Program-made: the position numbers and the translations under genes
From: Oscillospiraceae bacterium
Lineage (GTDB): Bacteria; Bacillota; Clostridia; Oscillospirales; Oscillospiraceae
Assembly (NCBI GenBank): GCA_018265835.1
Contig: JABLYK010000013.1
Coordinates: 1 to 52,218, forward strand
Length of the DNA: 52,218 nt
Reading direction: 5' to 3'
In this document: positions 31,728 to 39,991 of the stretch, piece by piece
Numbering within the stretch: the first letter of the stretch is position 1
How the letters are laid out: the number at the start of each line of letters is the position of its first letter
Notes under the pieces: model-generated
What the model was told of the DNA's origin: nothing
Databases searched by the model: none
What the model saw: the letters and a program-made list of their open reading frames with translations, nothing else

Positions 31728-32639
31728 ATGCTCCGATCTTTAAAATGTGAATGGAACGTAATGCTCCACAAAAAAGAATTTCTGGTTGCTTTCTGCGCCG
31801 CAATGGCTTTTTGCGTTCTTTCGTTGATCGTATCAATGAGTACTGCGTTTCAGTATTGCGGAACAGACCAATCGGAAGTGCTTTCCGCAAATTCGATCTT
31901 TGCCGGAAATGCAAGTTCGGGTATGTGGTACTTCTTTCAGTATTTGTTTCCATTCTTAATCGTGTTACCGCATTCCATCTCGTACATACAGGATATCGAT
32001 TGCGGTGCATTGCCATTGCTGACAACGCGCGGCGGAAGGAAACGCTATGTGTTTTCCAAGCTGGTGGTCTGCTTTCTGGGGAACATGGTGATCATTCTGA
32101 TTCCGTTTCTGCTGAATCTGCTGCTGTGCCACGTTGCGTTGCCGGTCAATGAGAATTCGGCGCGGTGGATATATGGCTGTGGGAATTACGACGGCATACT
32201 GCTCGGTACCAATCATAGTTTTCAAACCGACTATGGCGCATTGCCGTTTCTGCGTCTGTTTTTGTACAGCCCGACGCTGTACAATGTGCTGTATATCCTG
32301 ATTTTGTCGCTGGCGTCGGGAATCACGGGAGTGTTTGTGCTATGCCTGTCCTTTTTCTTCTGCAAGCAGAAGGCGCCGCTGTTTCTGCCGGTGTTCCTTA
32401 TGGTGCTCGGCTCGTCGGTTTTGAACGTCTATTGCCTGAGTAGAGCGATTGGCGACGCGAGCTACAAGTATGTCAACTACAATCTGATGGACTATTTTGC
32501 CGCCTTCGGGTATCGCGGTCAAAGCCCGTACTACATCCTGAGTGTGGCGGCAGTGCTGCTGGTGTTCTGCGCGTTTGCCGTGCGCCATGTGCTGCGCGCG
32601 GACGAGCAATTGGGCGGGGTGAAGCGTGCCGCGCGTTGA
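31728..32639 (+). CDS. ABC-2-like membrane protein (transporter subunit 1)
   Basis: This gene encodes 303 residues with about six membrane helices. The first helix is near residues 19-38, there is a large extracellular loop with two Cys, and the remaining helices lie between 66 and 290. The cytoplasmic loop LTTRGGRKRYVFSKLVV resembles the coupling region of ABC-2 permeases that dock on an ATPase. GGGAGG precedes the ATG at 31728. It overlaps the next gene by 14 bases. ABC-2 pairs of this size typically handle peptide or antibiotic export or immunity. The substrate is not readable here. Confidence 0.65.
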   Translation: MLRSLKCEWNVMLHKKEFLVAFCAAMAFCVLSLIVSMSTAFQYCGTDQSEVLSANSIFAGNASSGMWYFFQYLFPFLIVLPHSISYIQDIDCGALPLLTTRGGRKRYVFSKLVVCFLGNMVIILIPFLLNLLLCHVALPVNENSARWIYGCGNYDGILLGTNHSFQTDYGALPFLRLFLYSPTLYNVLYILILSLASGITGVFVLCLSFFFCKQKAPLFLPVFLMVLGSSVLNVYCLSRAIGDASYKYVNYNLMDYFAAFGYRGQSPYYILSVAAVLLVFCAFAVRHVLRADEQLGGVKRAAR

Positions 32640-33375
32640 CAGGCGGCGCCTTAAAAAGGCGCTGTTGGCCATCCCGCTGGCGCTGGCGCTGCATTGCCTC
32701 GCGCTGATTTCACAGCCGGAGCCGATGCCTGCGATGGAGCTGCTTCTTGGAAAGGTGTTTGGCCGCATTACCCTGAACAACAACGGCATTTACCTATTGG
32801 CGATTGAGAATCTGGCGTTTGTGCTGGTGTTCAATTTGCTGTATGCAACCTGCATTTCGGAGCACTTCCGCTATAGCTGCGTCTATGTGTTTTCGCGGCA
32901 GCGCAGCCGCCGGGCGTGGTATTTCCGGCGCGTGGGCGAGCTGGTGCTGTATGCGGTTTTGTATCTGCTGTTGTATCTGGGGTGTGTGCTGCTGGTGTGC
33001 CTCCGGTGCTCCACATTGCCGTTGGAGCCGGGGGACTGGGGAAAGTTCGCGTTTGTGTTCCTGTTTTCTATCAGCATTGTGGTGGACACGACGCTTGCAA
33101 TCAACCTGCTGGCGATGCGCTGGGGCGTAACGGTCAGCTTTTTTCTCGTGCAGGGTGTGCTCTCGTCGTTGATTCTGTTGGCCATCTGGACGTGCAACAT
33201 CCCGTGGATGGTACAGCTCAACCCGATCTCGTGCCTGAGCCTGCTCGATCAGGGAGCGGGGGAACAGGTGCGGATGGCGGCGTATCATGTACTGATTTTT
33301 GCTGCGATTCTGTTCGGCGGCGCGCGCTATGTTGCGCGGTACGATATTGCAATGTTTGATGCGGAACGAAATTGA
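32626..33375 (+). CDS. ABC-2-like membrane protein (transporter subunit 2)
   Basis: This gene encodes 249 residues from a GTG start at 32626, with GGGGTGAAG just before it and an overlap with the preceding gene. Six hydrophobic segments are visible. A cytoplasmic loop, CVYVFSRQRSRRAWYFRR, has the same character as the coupling loop of subunit 1. The final segment ends in YDIAMFDAERN. It probably forms a heterodimer with subunit 1 and uses the ATPase encoded 15 bases downstream. Confidence 0.6.
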   Translation: MPRVDRRRLKKALLAIPLALALHCLALISQPEPMPAMELLLGKVFGRITLNNNGIYLLAIENLAFVLVFNLLYATCISEHFRYSCVYVFSRQRSRRAWYFRRVGELVLYAVLYLLLYLGCVLLVCLRCSTLPLEPGDWGKFAFVFLFSISIVVDTTLAINLLAMRWGVTVSFFLVQGVLSSLILLAIWTCNIPWMVQLNPISCLSLLDQGAGEQVRMAAYHVLIFAAILFGGARYVARYDIAMFDAERN

Positions 33376-33390
33376 GGAGGTGAACTGCGT

Positions 33391-34029
33391 ATGAATACGA
33401 TCACTGCACGCCATATTGGCAAACGGATTCAGAAGGCATGCGTTTTAAAAGACGTGAACCTCGAACTGGAGGGCGGAAGGATTTACGCCTTTCAAGGGGA
33501 AAACGGCAGCGGAAAAACCATGCTGTTCCGGGTGCTCTCCGGCCTGTCGCTGCCGACAGAGGGGCAGATTTTGTACAACGGCGTCGATTTGTATGCCAAG
33601 CGGCGACCGCAGTTTAACATCGGCATCGTGATCGAGCATGCTTCCGTGTTTCCACAGTTTACGGGGATGCAGAACCTGCTGTATCTTGCGAAAATCAACA
33701 ACCGCATTGGAGAGACAGAGGTTGCCGATGCTATGCAGCGCGTAGGCTTGGAGCCGTATGACGCGCGAGTTGTGAAAAAATATTCGCTTGGCATGAAGCA
33801 GCGGCTGCTGATTGCGCAAGCCATCATGGAGCGGCCGGACTTCCTGTTTCTCGACGAGCCGACCAGCGCGATCGATAAAGCGGGCGTGACGGAGGTATAT
33901 GAGATCGTGCGGCAGGAGGCGGCGCGTGGCGCGGTTGTACTTCTGACGTCGCATGTCGATCAGGATATTTCTGCGTTGGCAGACGTGTGTTACCAGATGC
34001 GGAATGGAGAGATCGTAAATGAAGCGTAG
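33391..34029 (+). CDS. ABC transporter ATP-binding protein
   Basis: This gene encodes 212 residues, a complete single ATPase domain. Walker A GENGSGKT is at 36-43, the signature YSLGMKQRL at about 131-139, Walker B FLFLDEPTSAID at about 151-162, and the H-loop LLTSHVDQD later. The signature SLGMKQ rather than LSGGQ is common in ATPases of antibiotic and bacteriocin immunity exporters. GAGGAGGTG precedes the ATG. It overlaps the next gene by 11 bases and is the motor for the two membrane proteins upstream. Confidence 0.9.
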   Translation: MNTITARHIGKRIQKACVLKDVNLELEGGRIYAFQGENGSGKTMLFRVLSGLSLPTEGQILYNGVDLYAKRRPQFNIGIVIEHASVFPQFTGMQNLLYLAKINNRIGETEVADAMQRVGLEPYDARVVKKYSLGMKQRLLIAQAIMERPDFLFLDEPTSAIDKAGVTEVYEIVRQEAARGAVVLLTSHVDQDISALADVCYQMRNGEIVNEA

Positions 34030-34753
34030 AAAAACAAACCGGACGGTGCCGGTACTGCTTCTGATTTCGGGCGTGCTGGTTGTCATTGGATTGGCGGTTG
34101 CCATTCACGCGCGGTTGAGCTTGACGTCCGTCGGAATTGAGGATGTCGCCAGCGTGACCGATTTGCGCGCGCTGGATGTGCAGATCGGATATCGGAGTGG
34201 TCAGGATGGTAAAGCGGAAACACTTTGCACGCATTACCGAACCGAGGGGCAGCAGTATGTGGATATGGTCTGTGAAGCGCCGACGGCACTGGTGGTGGTG
34301 CCGCTGGACGACTTCCACCAATACCGGGGCAGTTTTTCGCAGCGCGTCCGGGTGGAGCAGGTGATCCACAGTATGGATGTTGTCAAGCCGGGAGATGAGA
34401 TCACGATTTTCCGCTCTGGTGGTCTCGTCAACAGAGACGGCATTGTGACGTATGACGGAACGGATAATGTGCTGCTGCCGGAGCAGGGGTATTTGGTGTT
34501 TTTGGAGCCATCGGAGCTGAACGCCTATACGGATGAGCAGTCGTATTCCGAGCTGGGCACAACTTTGGATATCATTCCGCTGAACCGGGAACGGCCGCCG
34601 GCGTGTACGTCGATGGACTATAGCGCATACGCACAGTACGCAGTGTTTTGTGCGGATGCATCGGTTGTGGATGCGCTCTATGATTTGCAGGACACTGTTT
34701 TGGAGCAGTATTCAGTGGACAATGTGGGGCAGGCGATCATTTCGAGGGGATAA
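34019..34753 (+). CDS. Membrane-anchored extracellular protein of the ABC operon
   Basis: This gene encodes 244 residues. A basic N-terminus (MKRRKTNR) and one hydrophobic segment (about 10-29) anchor it, with the rest predicted outside the cell. The middle part has VVVPLDDFHQYRGSFSQRVRVEQVI and GDEITIFRSGG, and a segment reading YLVFLEPSEL, which suggest a beta-rich domain. It ends NVGQAIISRG, identical to the end of the beta-propeller lipoprotein encoded at 28977-30902. The start overlaps the ATPase gene, so it is the last gene of the transporter operon. A role as an accessory or immunity protein is inferred from position. Confidence 0.6.
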   Translation: MKRRKTNRTVPVLLLISGVLVVIGLAVAIHARLSLTSVGIEDVASVTDLRALDVQIGYRSGQDGKAETLCTHYRTEGQQYVDMVCEAPTALVVVPLDDFHQYRGSFSQRVRVEQVIHSMDVVKPGDEITIFRSGGLVNRDGIVTYDGTDNVLLPEQGYLVFLEPSELNAYTDEQSYSELGTTLDIIPLNRERPPACTSMDYSAYAQYAVFCADASVVDALYDLQDTVLEQYSVDNVGQAIISRG

Positions 34754-34782
34754 GAATCCGGTGTATGGAGGGAGATGCGTAT

Positions 34783-35127
34783 ATGAGCTGCGAAGTGATT
34801 AAAATGACCGGGCGTGGCGCGGCGGGCATTCAGGAATTGGCGAAGGCTCTGAAAGAAGCGCTGCGGGATGAACTGATTTCCGAAAGCTGGCGAAGTCTGG
34901 ATGGCGCGAGTGTCGTCTTGCTTTCCTTCGAGAAATACTTTTTTCGGAATGGAAGTTATGCAAGCCTTACTGTGATGCTCACGGAAACTGCGGATACGCA
35001 GACTGCGGACATTATAGGCTCCGGGGGCGGGGAAGGCCTGTTCAATATCAGCTGGGGCGCAAATGCAGACTTCGCGGACATGGCCGCAGACCTGCTGCAG
35101 AGATACGGCTTCCGGAGAGAAGCATAA
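34783..35127 (+). CDS. Hypothetical protein, DUF6054-like
   Basis: This gene encodes 114 residues. GGAGG lies 11 bases before the ATG at 34783. The sequence is mixed alpha/beta, with FEKYFFRNGSYASLTVML in the middle and a Gly-rich GSGGGEGLFNI stretch, then a C-terminal helix. It resembles, from memory, clostridial proteins of the DUF6054 type, with modest certainty. It follows the transporter operon by 29 bases and is ended by a clear terminator, so it may be the last cistron. Confidence 0.55.
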   Translation: MSCEVIKMTGRGAAGIQELAKALKEALRDELISESWRSLDGASVVLLSFEKYFFRNGSYASLTVMLTETADTQTADIIGSGGGEGLFNISWGANADFADMAADLLQRYGFRREA

Positions 35128-35139
35128 AATCGGCTCAAC

Positions 35140-35171
35140 CGGGCAGCTCTGAATGGAGCTGCCCGATTTTT
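35140..35171 (+). terminator. Terminator before prfA
   Basis: CGGGCAGCTC (35140-35149) pairs with GAGCTGCCCG (35156-35165), followed by ATTTTT. Confidence 0.85.
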
Positions 35172-35250
35172 GGGGTCAAATGTTGTGATAAATGGCACGC
35201 CAATGCTGACAGTGCCCAGAGCAGCAGAGACAACCCCTGACAAGCAATGG

Positions 35251-35278
35251 AGCGCGCGTGCAATGAGAAACGCGCGCT
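35251..35278 (+). promoter_or_regulatory. GC-rich hairpin upstream of the prfA promoter
   Basis: AGCGCGCGT (35251-35259) pairs with ACGCGCGCT (35270-35278). A third copy, AGCGCGCG, lies inside the promoter spacer at 35293-35300, in the same orientation as the first. Confidence 0.5.
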
Positions 35279-35287
35279 GGTTTCGTG

Positions 35288-35316
35288 TTTACAGCGCGCG
35301 TGAGTTGTGGTAAAAT
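35288..35316 (+). promoter_or_regulatory. Promoter of prfA
   Basis: TTTACA (35288-35293) and TAAAAT (35311-35316) are separated by 17 bases. The start codon follows 30 bases later behind AAAGGAGG. Confidence 0.7.
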
Positions 35317-35346
35317 TCCAAGGTATGAAAGGAAAGGAGGGCCGCC

Positions 35347-36414
35347 ATGCTGGAGAAGCTGAAACAGGTCGAGGCGCGTTTTTCCGAAATTGAGAGCAAG
35401 CTGACCGACCCCGCGTATTACTCCGACCCGGCGGTGTTCCAGAAGCTCTGCCGGGAGCAGAAAGAGCTGCAGCCGGTTGTTGAGACGTACCGCGCGTATC
35501 AGAAGTGCGGAGACGAGCTGGAGCAGGCGCGTATGCTGCTGAGCGATCCGGAGCTGCACGACATGGCGCAGGAGGAGTTTGAAACCGCCAAAGCGCGCCG
35601 GACGGCGCTGGAGCAGGCACTGCGGCTTCTGCTGCTGCCGCGCGACCCGAATGATGAACGAAACGTGATTCTGGAAATCCGCAGCGGCGTCGGCGGGGAG
35701 GAGTCTGCGCTTTTTGCGCACAGCCTTTACCGGATGTACACCATGTATGCCGATGCGCACGGGTGGAAAACGGAAGTTGCGAACCTGAACGAGACGGAGC
35801 TGGGCGGCATCCGCGAGGCGAGCGTCCTGATTACGGGGGCGGGTGCGTATTCCCGCCTGAAATTTGAAAGCGGCGTCCACCGCGTGCAGCGCGTGCCGGA
35901 GACGGAGGCGGGCGGCCGCATCCACACCAGCACGGCCACCGTCGCGGTGCTGCCGGAGCTGGACGAGGTCGAGTTTCACATCGACCCGAAGGATTTGCAG
36001 ATCGACACCTACCGCAGCTCCGGCGCTGGTGGACAGCACGTCAACAAGACCGAGAGCGCTATCCGCATTACGCACCTGCCGACCGGCACGGTGGTGGAAT
36101 GTCAGGACGAGCGCAGCCAGTATAAAAATAAAGACCGCGCCATGAAGATCCTTGCTTCACGCCTGTATGCGGCGGAGCAGGAGCGGCAGAACGCCGCCGT
36201 GGCCGCGCAGCGCCGCAGTCAGGTGGGCACCGGAATGCGCAACGAGCGCATCCGCACCTATAATTTTCCACAGGGGCGCGTGACCGACCACCGGATCGGG
36301 CTGACGCTGTATAAGATCGACCAGATTATGAACGGCGATCTCGATGAGATCATGGATGCGCTCATCACTGCCGATCAGGCGGAAAAGCTCCGGGCATCTG
36401 TGGAGGAAGCATGA
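35347..36414 (+). CDS. prfA: Peptide chain release factor 1
   Basis: This gene encodes 355 residues. It recognises UAA and UAG and triggers peptide release. GGQ is at residues 228-230 in SSGAGGQHVNKTES, the loop that reaches the peptidyl-transferase centre. The codon-recognition tripeptide is PET, in QRVPETEAGG, which marks RF1 and not RF2 (SPF). The final four bases overlap the start of the fused tsaC-coaE gene (ATGA). In many Firmicutes prfA is next to prmC, which methylates the GGQ glutamine; prmC is not in this position here. Confidence 0.96.
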   Translation: MLEKLKQVEARFSEIESKLTDPAYYSDPAVFQKLCREQKELQPVVETYRAYQKCGDELEQARMLLSDPELHDMAQEEFETAKARRTALEQALRLLLLPRDPNDERNVILEIRSGVGGEESALFAHSLYRMYTMYADAHGWKTEVANLNETELGGIREASVLITGAGAYSRLKFESGVHRVQRVPETEAGGRIHTSTATVAVLPELDEVEFHIDPKDLQIDTYRSSGAGGQHVNKTESAIRITHLPTGTVVECQDERSQYKNKDRAMKILASRLYAAEQERQNAAVAAQRRSQVGTGMRNERIRTYNFPQGRVTDHRIGLTLYKIDQIMNGDLDEIMDALITADQAEKLRASVEEA

Positions 36415-37613
36415 AGACAGAGCGAATTACAACAGAAATTACCCGCGCGGCAGAGATGCTCCGGGCAGGCGGCCTGGTCGCTGTGCCGACGGAGACGGTC
36501 TATGGCCTCGCAGCCAACGGGCTTGACCCGCGCGCGGTCGAACAGCTTTATGAGGTCAAGGGCCGCCCGGCAGTCAAGCCGCTGTCGCTCATGGTGCATG
36601 ATGCGCAGGCAATGGCGCAATACTGTATGCAAGCGCCGCGCGCGGCATATGCTTTGGCAGAGCGGTTCTGGCCGGGGCCGCTGACCATTGTGATGCGCGC
36701 AAAGGATTGCGTGCCGGAAATTGTGCGTGCAGGCGGCGAGACGGTCGGACTCCGCTGTCCGGATCACCCGGCAACGCTGGAGCTGCTCCGTCAGACGCAG
36801 CTGCCGCTGGCAGCGCCCTCAGCAAATCCGTCGGGCGAGCCAAGCCCGAAAACGGCGGATGAGGTGCTGCACTATTTTGACGGGAAAATCGACGCGGTCA
36901 TCGACGGCGGCGCCTGCGGCATCGGCAGGGAATCTACGATCGTGGATGTGTCTGCTGCGCCGTACCGGATTCTGCGCGTGGGCGCGCTGCCGGAGGACGC
37001 GGTGTGGAATGCGCTGGCGCGTGCCGTGCAGGTGATCGGCATCACGGGCGGCACCGGCTGCGGAAAAACGACGGCATTGAACGTGCTGCGGGATCTGGGC
37101 GCGCTGATTATCGACTGCGACGCAGTGTATCATGAGCTGCTGGCCTCCAGTGCGGAGATGCTCGCGGAGATTGCCGCGCGCTTTCCCGGCACGGTGGAAC
37201 ACGGCGCCCTGCAGCGCAAAAAGCTGGGCGCGGTCGTTTTTGACGACGCGCAGGCGCTGGAGGATCTCAACGCAATCACGCACCGGTATGTCTGCGCGGA
37301 GGTGGACCGGCGGCTGCGCGATTGGGCGCGGATGGGCGGAAGGCTTGCTGCGATCGACGCCATTGCGCTGATCGAGAGCGGGCTTGCGGAGCGCTGCGGC
37401 GTGGTGCTCGGCGTGACTGCGCCGCGGGAAGCGCGCATTGAGCGGCTGATGGCGCGCGAGGGCATTTCCCGGGAATATGCTGAGGCGCGCATCGACGCGC
37501 AGAAGCCGAACGAATGGTTTGCGGAACATTGCGACCGCGTGCTGGAAAACAGCGGGTCGCTGGATCAATTTCAAAAGACATGTAAGCAAGTGATACAGGA
37601 GGTTTTGGCATGA
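36411..37613 (+). CDS. tsaC-coaE: Fused threonylcarbamoyl-AMP synthase and dephospho-CoA kinase
   Basis: This gene encodes 400 residues with no stop between two complete enzymes. Residues 1-205 are a YrdC/TsaC domain: GGLVAVPTETVYGLAANG, then KGRPAVKPLSLMV and the LAAPSANPSGEPSP loop. That enzyme makes threonylcarbamoyl-AMP for the t6A modification of tRNAs. From about residue 208 the sequence is CoaE: the P-loop GITGGTGCGKTT, then DCDAVYHELL and RIDAQKPNEWF. CoaE phosphorylates dephospho-CoA in the last step of CoA synthesis. The start overlaps prfA and the end overlaps the aminopeptidase gene. Sequence continuity across the joint is clear. Confidence 0.9.
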   Translation: MKTERITTEITRAAEMLRAGGLVAVPTETVYGLAANGLDPRAVEQLYEVKGRPAVKPLSLMVHDAQAMAQYCMQAPRAAYALAERFWPGPLTIVMRAKDCVPEIVRAGGETVGLRCPDHPATLELLRQTQLPLAAPSANPSGEPSPKTADEVLHYFDGKIDAVIDGGACGIGRESTIVDVSAAPYRILRVGALPEDAVWNALARAVQVIGITGGTGCGKTTALNVLRDLGALIIDCDAVYHELLASSAEMLAEIAARFPGTVEHGALQRKKLGAVVFDDAQALEDLNAITHRYVCAEVDRRLRDWARMGGRLAAIDAIALIESGLAERCGVVLGVTAPREARIERLMAREGISREYAEARIDAQKPNEWFAEHCDRVLENSGSLDQFQKTCKQVIQEVLA

Positions 37614-39004
37614 GCGAAAACAAGGAATGGCGCGAAAAGCTCTTTTACGAGCAGAAGAACGGATATGACCGGATTGATGCGGAGGAGGCGAAGCTCGCCT
37701 ACGCGTACTGCGAGGGGTATAAGCAGTTTTTGAACACGGCGCGTACCGAGCGCGAGGCTGTGAAGGCGGCCATCGGGCTGGCAGAGGAGGCCGGGTTCGT
37801 ACCGTATGAATATGGCATGACGCTCCAGCCGGGGACGAAGGTGTATTGCAGCAATCGCGGCAAGGCGCTGATGCTGGCCGTGATGGGCCGCGAGCCGCTG
37901 AGCGCGGGCTGTGTGATCGCGGGCGCGCACGTGGACTCCCCGAAGCTGGATCTCAAGCAGCTTCCGCTGTATGAAGACACGGAAATGGCCTATTTCAAGA
38001 CGCACTACTACGGCGGCATCAAGAAATACCAGTGGGTGACGATCCCGCTGGAGCTGCACGGCGTCGTCGCGCTGAAAAACGGCGATCTGATCGACGTGGT
38101 CATCGGCCGTGACCCGGACGATCCGCAGTTCGTCATCACCGATCTGCTGCCGCATCTCGGTGCGGATCAGATGAAAAAGACGATGGCCGAGGGCATTTCG
38201 GGCGAAGGGCTGAACCTGCTGATCGGCAGCGTGCCGTATGCCGACGAGGGCAAGGACCGCGTGAAGCTCGCCATTCTCTCACTGCTGAACGACGATTACG
38301 GCATTACGGAGGAGGATTTCCTCTCCGCCGAGCTGACTGCCGTCCCGGCGTTTGAGGCGCGCGACATCGGCCTGGATCGCAGCATGATCGGCGCTTACGG
38401 GCATGACGACCGCGTGTGCGCGTATGCCGAGCTGCGCGCGATTCTGGACGTGGATGTGCCGGAGCGCACGGCAGTGTGCATCCTCGCCGACAAAGAGGAG
38501 ATTGGCTCCGAGGGCGTGTCCGGCATGAAGTCCCGCGCGTTCGAGACGTTCATGACCGACCTCTGCGAGCAGCAGGATGTGCCGCTGCGCCGCTGCTTTG
38601 AAAACAGCTTCTGCCTCTCCGCCGACGTGTGCAACGCGTTTGACCCGAATTTTCCCGAGGTCAGCGAAAAGCGCAACGAGGCCAAGATCAACTACGGCAT
38701 GGGGATCTGCAAATTTACCGGCGCGCGCGGCAAGTCCGGCACGAGTGACGCTTCGGCGGAGATCGTGGCGCACCTGCGCCGCCTGTTTGCGGAAAACGGC
38801 GTCGTCTGGCAGCTCGTGGAGCTGGGCAAGGTCGATCAGGGCGGCGGCGGCACCATCGCCAAGTTTATGGCCGAGCGGAACATCGACACCATCGACGCGG
38901 GCGTGCCGGTGCTGAGTATGCATGCGCCGTTTGAGACCGTGTCGAAGTTCGATTGCTGGATGACCTACAAGGGCGTCCTCGCGGCGTATCAGGAGGAGAC
39001 TTAA
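37610..39004 (+). CDS. apeB: M18-family metalloaminopeptidase
   Basis: This gene encodes 464 residues. The metal-binding and catalytic segments are visible in order: GAHVDSPKLDLKQ, then CILADKEEIGSEGVSG and, close to the end, VPVLSMHAPFE. These match the clostridial type of M18 aspartyl-type aminopeptidase, a zinc enzyme that trims acidic N-terminal residues from peptides in the cytoplasm. The start (ATG, GTTTTGGC before it, AGGAGG a little further) overlaps the stop of the fusion gene. It is the last gene before a terminator. Confidence 0.9.
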   Translation: MSENKEWREKLFYEQKNGYDRIDAEEAKLAYAYCEGYKQFLNTARTEREAVKAAIGLAEEAGFVPYEYGMTLQPGTKVYCSNRGKALMLAVMGREPLSAGCVIAGAHVDSPKLDLKQLPLYEDTEMAYFKTHYYGGIKKYQWVTIPLELHGVVALKNGDLIDVVIGRDPDDPQFVITDLLPHLGADQMKKTMAEGISGEGLNLLIGSVPYADEGKDRVKLAILSLLNDDYGITEEDFLSAELTAVPAFEARDIGLDRSMIGAYGHDDRVCAYAELRAILDVDVPERTAVCILADKEEIGSEGVSGMKSRAFETFMTDLCEQQDVPLRRCFENSFCLSADVCNAFDPNFPEVSEKRNEAKINYGMGICKFTGARGKSGTSDASAEIVAHLRRLFAENGVVWQLVELGKVDQGGGGTIAKFMAERNIDTIDAGVPVLSMHAPFETVSKFDCWMTYKGVLAAYQEET

Positions 39005-39027
39005 GCAAAAATTCAGAAACTTCCGGT

Positions 39028-39054
39028 GAAAACGGGCGATTTCCGCCCGTTTTC
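39028..39054 (+). terminator. Terminator after the aminopeptidase gene
   Basis: GAAAACGGGCG (39028-39038) pairs with CGCCCGTTTTC (39044-39054), with a short T-rich follow-on. Confidence 0.75.
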
Positions 39055-39056
39055 GC

Positions 39057-39085
39057 TTGTTCTTTAGGCCCAAATGTGGTATCAT
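39057..39085 (+). promoter_or_regulatory. Promoter of uppP
   Basis: TTGTTC (39057-39062) and TATCAT (39080-39085) are separated by 17 bases. It is a weak match but lies in the right place. Confidence 0.45.
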
Positions 39086-39139
39086 TTTCATTCAGGGTTA
39101 CATAATCTGTTTGACTTTTTTCCATCAGGAGGTGCATTC

Positions 39140-39976
39140 GTGACCATCTGGAATGCAATCATTTTGGGACTGGTGCAGGGCGTTGCGGAATTTCTGCCCA
39201 TCTCCAGCTCCGGGCATCTGTCGGTGCTGCAAAATCTGTTTCATATGTCTACGGCCGAGGACGGCCATATGTTTTTTGATGTGCTGCTGCATCTGGGCAC
39301 GCTCATTTCCATCTGCATCGTCTATTGGCGCGATATCGTGAACATGTTCCGCGAGACGATCCAGTTTTTCCGGGACATGAAAAAGCCTGCTGCCGAGCGC
39401 CAGCAGCAGCTTCCCGCCGCGCGCATGGTTCTGATGATTATTGTGGCGACGCTGCCGCTGTTCGTGATTTTGCCGATCAACGATTATGTGGAGCAGCTTT
39501 ATTACCACACGATCTTCATCGGCATCGCCTTTGCACTTACCGGCTGCCTGCTGTTTTTATCCGATCGGATGCCGGCCGGCAAACGCACGGAAAAGAACAT
39601 GCGCGTTAAGGACGCGCTCATCATTGGCGTGTGTCAGGCCATTGCGACGATCCCGGGCCTGTCCCGCTCCGGCACCACGATCACGGCAGGCATGGCCACC
39701 GGACTGAATCGGGATTTCGCCGTCAAGTTTTCGTTTATGATGTCGCTGCCGGCTGTGCTTGGCGCGAACATTCTTTCGCTTGCGAAGGCCGTCAAGGCGG
39801 GCATCGACGTGTCGCTTCTGCCGGCGTATCTGGTCGGTATGCTCGTGGCGATGGTGTCCGGCGTGTTTGCGATCGGTCTGGTCAAGCGCATCACAAGCAA
39901 GGGAAAGTTCGGAAACTTCGCATACTACTGCTGGGGCGTCGCCGCCCTGACGATTATTCTTTCTCTGATCTTCTGA
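39140..39976 (+). CDS. uppP: Undecaprenyl-diphosphate phosphatase
   Basis: This gene encodes 278 residues from a GTG start at 39140, which has AGGAGG upstream. The longer open frame adds 22 residues that do not belong to the family. About eight membrane helices are visible. The two catalytic motifs are GVAEFLPISSSGHL near the N-terminus and PGLSRSGTTIT in the second half. The enzyme recycles the lipid carrier of cell-wall synthesis and gives low-level bacitracin resistance in other bacteria. It lies 15 bases before spoIIIE. Confidence 0.95.
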   Translation: MTIWNAIILGLVQGVAEFLPISSSGHLSVLQNLFHMSTAEDGHMFFDVLLHLGTLISICIVYWRDIVNMFRETIQFFRDMKKPAAERQQQLPAARMVLMIIVATLPLFVILPINDYVEQLYYHTIFIGIAFALTGCLLFLSDRMPAGKRTEKNMRVKDALIIGVCQAIATIPGLSRSGTTITAGMATGLNRDFAVKFSFMMSLPAVLGANILSLAKAVKAGIDVSLLPAYLVGMLVAMVSGVFAIGLVKRITSKGKFGNFAYYCWGVAALTIILSLIF

Positions 39977-39991
39977 GAGGACGTATTTTAA

